NCBI RefSeq assembly: GCF_000230895.2 | Contig: NC_016604.1 | Span: forward strand, 4,154,001-4,218,000 | Length of the DNA stretch: 64,000 bases | Direction of reading: 5' to 3' | Origin: Mycolicibacterium rhodesiae NBB3 | GTDB lineage: Bacteria; Actinomycetota; Actinomycetes; Mycobacteriales; Mycobacteriaceae | Part shown: positions 62,105 to 64,000 of the stretch, one piece after another | Numbering within the stretch: position 1 is the stretch's first letter | Layout of the letters: each line of letters begins with the position of its first letter | Notes under the pieces: model-generated | Told to the model about the DNA's origin: nothing | What the model saw: the letters and a program-made list of their open reading frames with translations, nothing else | The model's database searches: none | Position numbers and translations under genes: made by a program

Positions 62105-62524
62105 GTGACTGACTCGACTGAGCGGACCCTCGTGTTGATCAAGCCCGACGGCGTCAAACGACACCTCATCGGCGAGATTCTCAGCCGAATCGAGCGCAAG
62201 GGTCTGACCATCGCGGCCCTGCAGCACCAGGTCGTCAGCGACGAACTGGCCCGCAAGCACTACGCCGAACACGACGGCAAGCCCTTCTTTCCGTCGCTGC
62301 TGGAGTTCATCACCTCCGGGCCCGTCGTCGCGGTCATCGTGGAGGGTCCGCGAGCCATCGCGGCGTTTCGTCAGATCGCAGGCGGGACCGACCCCGTCGA
62401 GAAGGCGGTGCCCGGCACGATTCGCGGCGATTTCGCGCTGATCACCCAGGACAACCTGGTGCACGGCTCGGATTCGCCGGAGTCCGCAGCCCGCGAGATC
62501 GAGCTCTGGTTTCCCAGCTCGTAG
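62105..62524 (+). CDS. ndk: Nucleoside-diphosphate kinase
   Basis: A 139-residue kinase that transfers phosphate from ATP to NDPs through a phospho-histidine. Characteristic segments are TLVLIKPDGVKR, ALQHQVVSDELARKHYAEHD, GTIRGDFALITQDNLVHGSD (the catalytic His, in VHGSDS) and the C-terminal EIELWF. The GTG start at 62105 lacks a ribosome site and lies 7 nt after TAGGCT, so it is likely leaderless. An upstream in-frame extension only reads through the tandem repeats. Backbone gene (Rv2445c equivalent). Confidence 0.96.
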   Translation: MTDSTERTLVLIKPDGVKRHLIGEILSRIERKGLTIAALQHQVVSDELARKHYAEHDGKPFFPSLLEFITSGPVVAVIVEGPRAIAAFRQIAGGTDPVEKAVPGTIRGDFALITQDNLVHGSDSPESAAREIELWFPSS

Positions 62525-62834
62525 CGGTCGCCAAGGGCCAGCTCGTCCGGGTTGGTCGGGGAGCGCGACGTGATGTGGGATACTGGCCACGGGTGACCGA
62601 CCCCTTACCAGGGGCCGGATGCCCGAATGAAGACTTAGACGAGCGCGACCATCGCCACCCGCGATGCGGCGCCGACCGTCCAGCCATCATTCAGACCGGC
62701 ACCGAAACGGTTCCAATCAGGGGGCCGCTCGGCGCGAGACCATAACAAGCTCGGGCGAAGTCAGTCCGGGTCAATAGCGGAAGCCCTCGCGTGGCCGCGT
62801 CATCACGACGCGCCCGGGGGCTAAAGGAGACTAC
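62525..62834 (+). other. Leader of rne
   Basis: These 310 bp contain no convincing gene. A possible -10 sits around 62578-62583 (GATACT). AAAGGAGA at 62823-62830 is the ribosome site for rne. Long 5-prime leaders that let RNase E control its own mRNA are known in mycobacteria and other bacteria, so this leader is a candidate for autoregulation. Several C/G-rich stretches could fold, but I cannot call a structure. Confidence 0.5.
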
Positions 62835-64000
62835 GTGGCCGACAGTGACCATTCTGCAGCCCATACCGAAGCCCTATCAGAAGAGAGTCCGCCCGCGGAG
62901 GGTGCTCAGCCCGAAGAGCTGAACATCCAGCCGCAGGCGCAGCAGCCTGAGGCTGACACCGCCGCGGAAACCGCGTCGGTCGAGGTCGAACCGGATGCTG
63001 AGCCTGAGGCGGACTCCGACGCGGCGAGCCCCGACGGGGACGAGCCCGAATCCCGGCTGATGCTCGAGACCGCCCAGGACGCACCCGAGCCCGCCAGCTA
63101 CCAGCCGCTGTTCATGGCGCCGCAGCCCGTTCGGTTCGAATACGACGCTGACGCTGACGACGACGATGACGACGACAGCGACGACGACTCCGGTTCGGAC
63201 TCCGACGACGAGCAGTCCGACCGGCCGTCCGGCCGACGCCGGCGCCGAGGACGTCGTGGCCGCGGACGGGGCCGGGGCGAGCAGAACGGCGACGATTCCG
63301 ACGACGACGACTCCGACGGCCGAGGCGGCAGTCAGGACTCCGGTGACGATTCCGACGACTCCGACGATTCCGACGACGACAACGATGACGACTCTGCCGG
63401 CGGCGAGGCCGGCACCCGCCGACGCCGCCGCCGCAGGCGCCGCAAGTCTGGCTCCGGCGACGACGGCGAGAACGGATCCATCGACGATCCGCCGAACACC
63501 GTCGTACACGAGCGCGAGCCACGTAAATCGGGCCGGGGTGACAAGTCCGGCAAGGATGGCGACGGCGAGATCCAGGGGATCAGCGGCTCCACCCGGCTCG
63601 AGGCAAAGCGGCAGCGCCGTCGTGATGGTCGTGACGCGGGCCGTCGGCGTCCGCCGATCCTGAGCGAGGCCGAGTTCCTCGCCCGGCGCGAGGCCGTCGA
63701 GCGGATGATGGTCGTGCGCGACAAGGTCCGCACCGAACCGCCGCACGAGGGCGCGCGCTACACGCAGATCGCCGTGCTCGAAGACGGCGTCGTCGTGGAG
63801 CATTTCGTGACGTCGGCCGCGTCCGCATCGCTGGTCGGCAATATCTATCTCGGGATCGTGCAGAACGTGCTGCCGTCGATGGAGGCCGCCTTCGTCGACA
63901 TCGGCCGCGGCCGCAACGGCGTGCTGTATGCGGGCGAAGTGAACTGGGAGGCAGCAGGTCTGGGCGGCCAGAACCGCAAGATCGAGCAGGCCCTCAAGCC
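62835..64000 (+). CDS. rne: Ribonuclease E/G, N-terminal part (partial)
   Basis: The main RNA-decay and rRNA-processing endonuclease, cut by the window end after 388 codons. GTG start (VADSDHSAAHTEALSEES) after AAAGGAGA. The first about 250 residues are a disordered region with acidic blocks (DADADDDDDDDSDDDSGSDS) alternating with Arg-rich blocks (RRRRRGRRGRGRGRGEQNG), then linker, and the S1-like/RNase H-like catalytic core begins near residue 300 (AVLEDGVVVEHFVTSA, VLPSMEAAFVDIGRGRNGVL). This N-terminal tail is the usual place of the RNA- and protein-binding region in actinobacterial RNase E. The catalytic Asp residues lie beyond the window. Confidence 0.95.
   Translation, partial: MADSDHSAAHTEALSEESPPAEGAQPEELNIQPQAQQPEADTAAETASVEVEPDAEPEADSDAASPDGDEPESRLMLETAQDAPEPASYQPLFMAPQPVRFEYDADADDDDDDDSDDDSGSDSDDEQSDRPSGRRRRRGRRGRGRGRGEQNGDDSDDDDSDGRGGSQDSGDDSDDSDDSDDDNDDDSAGGEAGTRRRRRRRRRKSGSGDDGENGSIDDPPNTVVHEREPRKSGRGDKSGKDGDGEIQGISGSTRLEAKRQRRRDGRDAGRRRPPILSEAEFLARREAVERMMVVRDKVRTEPPHEGARYTQIAVLEDGVVVEHFVTSAASASLVGNIYLGIVQNVLPSMEAAFVDIGRGRNGVLYAGEVNWEAAGLGGQNRKIEQALK

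Overview
The window is high-GC actinobacterial DNA, almost certainly from a Mycobacterium/Mycolicibacterium. The evidence is a complete mce operon of the mce3 type, two resuscitation-promoting factors, several starts that look leaderless (TANNNT about 7 nt before GTG/ATG), and the backbone order korA-korB-mobA-rpf-...-valS-folC-ndk-rne that I know from M. tuberculosis. The right third (45.5-64 kb) is this conserved backbone. The left two thirds (1-45 kb) are accessory catabolic and transport islands. Assignments come from reading motifs and gene order; no database search was run.

Layout. (1) 1-13.2 kb: a full myo-inositol locus. A minus-strand operon runs iolC, Cgl0158-type aldolase, iolB, iolD, iolE, iolG, an IolH-like barrel and mmsA (cut by the window edge). 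It diverges from a GntR regulator (IolR-like). A second divergent promoter separates a hydroxypyruvate-isomerase-like gene from a three-gene sugar/cyclitol ABC importer. Both promoter regions carry the same 10-bp palindrome, TGTCCTGACA. (2) 13.3-36.8 kb: an acyl-CoA ligase, fadE18/fadE17/echA13-like genes, then a plus-strand operon equivalent to the M. tuberculosis mel2 locus (Rv1936-Rv1941): luciferase-like monooxygenase, ferredoxin-reductase-FAD fusion, epoxide hydrolase, degenerate RibA1 and SDR. These are followed by mce3R (a double TetR repressor), a limonene-epoxide-hydrolase-like gene and yrbE3A-yrbE3B-mce3A-F. In M. tuberculosis these blocks are separated; here they are contiguous. The two divergent promoters of the block share a gapless 97-bp paralogous regulatory region. 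(3) 36.8-40 kb: ferredoxin, SnoaL-like protein and cytochrome P450, divergent from a GAF-LuxR regulator across an 18-bp palindrome. (4) 40.1-45.2 kb: a second cyclitol/sugar-type cluster (two Gfo/Idh dehydrogenases, an IolE-like barrel and a PhyH-type dioxygenase) under a divergent LacI regulator. (5) 45.5-64 kb: 2-oxoglutarate:ferredoxin oxidoreductase, mobA, a roughly 1-kb leader region and two tandem rpf genes; then an FAD monooxygenase, a thioesterase and HxlR regulator, an S9 peptidase, an Rv2449c-like reductase, a DUF937 protein, valS, folC, a small membrane protein, a triplicated 61-bp repeat, ndk and the start of rne.

How it fits together. The iol genes give a complete path from imported inositol to acetyl-CoA plus dihydroxyacetone phosphate. 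The mce3/mel2 block looks like one regulon for import (Mce3/YrbE3), activation and beta-oxidation (acyl-CoA ligase, FadE pair, EchA) and oxygenation or epoxide detoxification (LLM, FAD fusion, two unrelated epoxide hydrolases) of a lipid-like substrate, controlled by Mce3R. The actual substrate cannot be read from the sequence.
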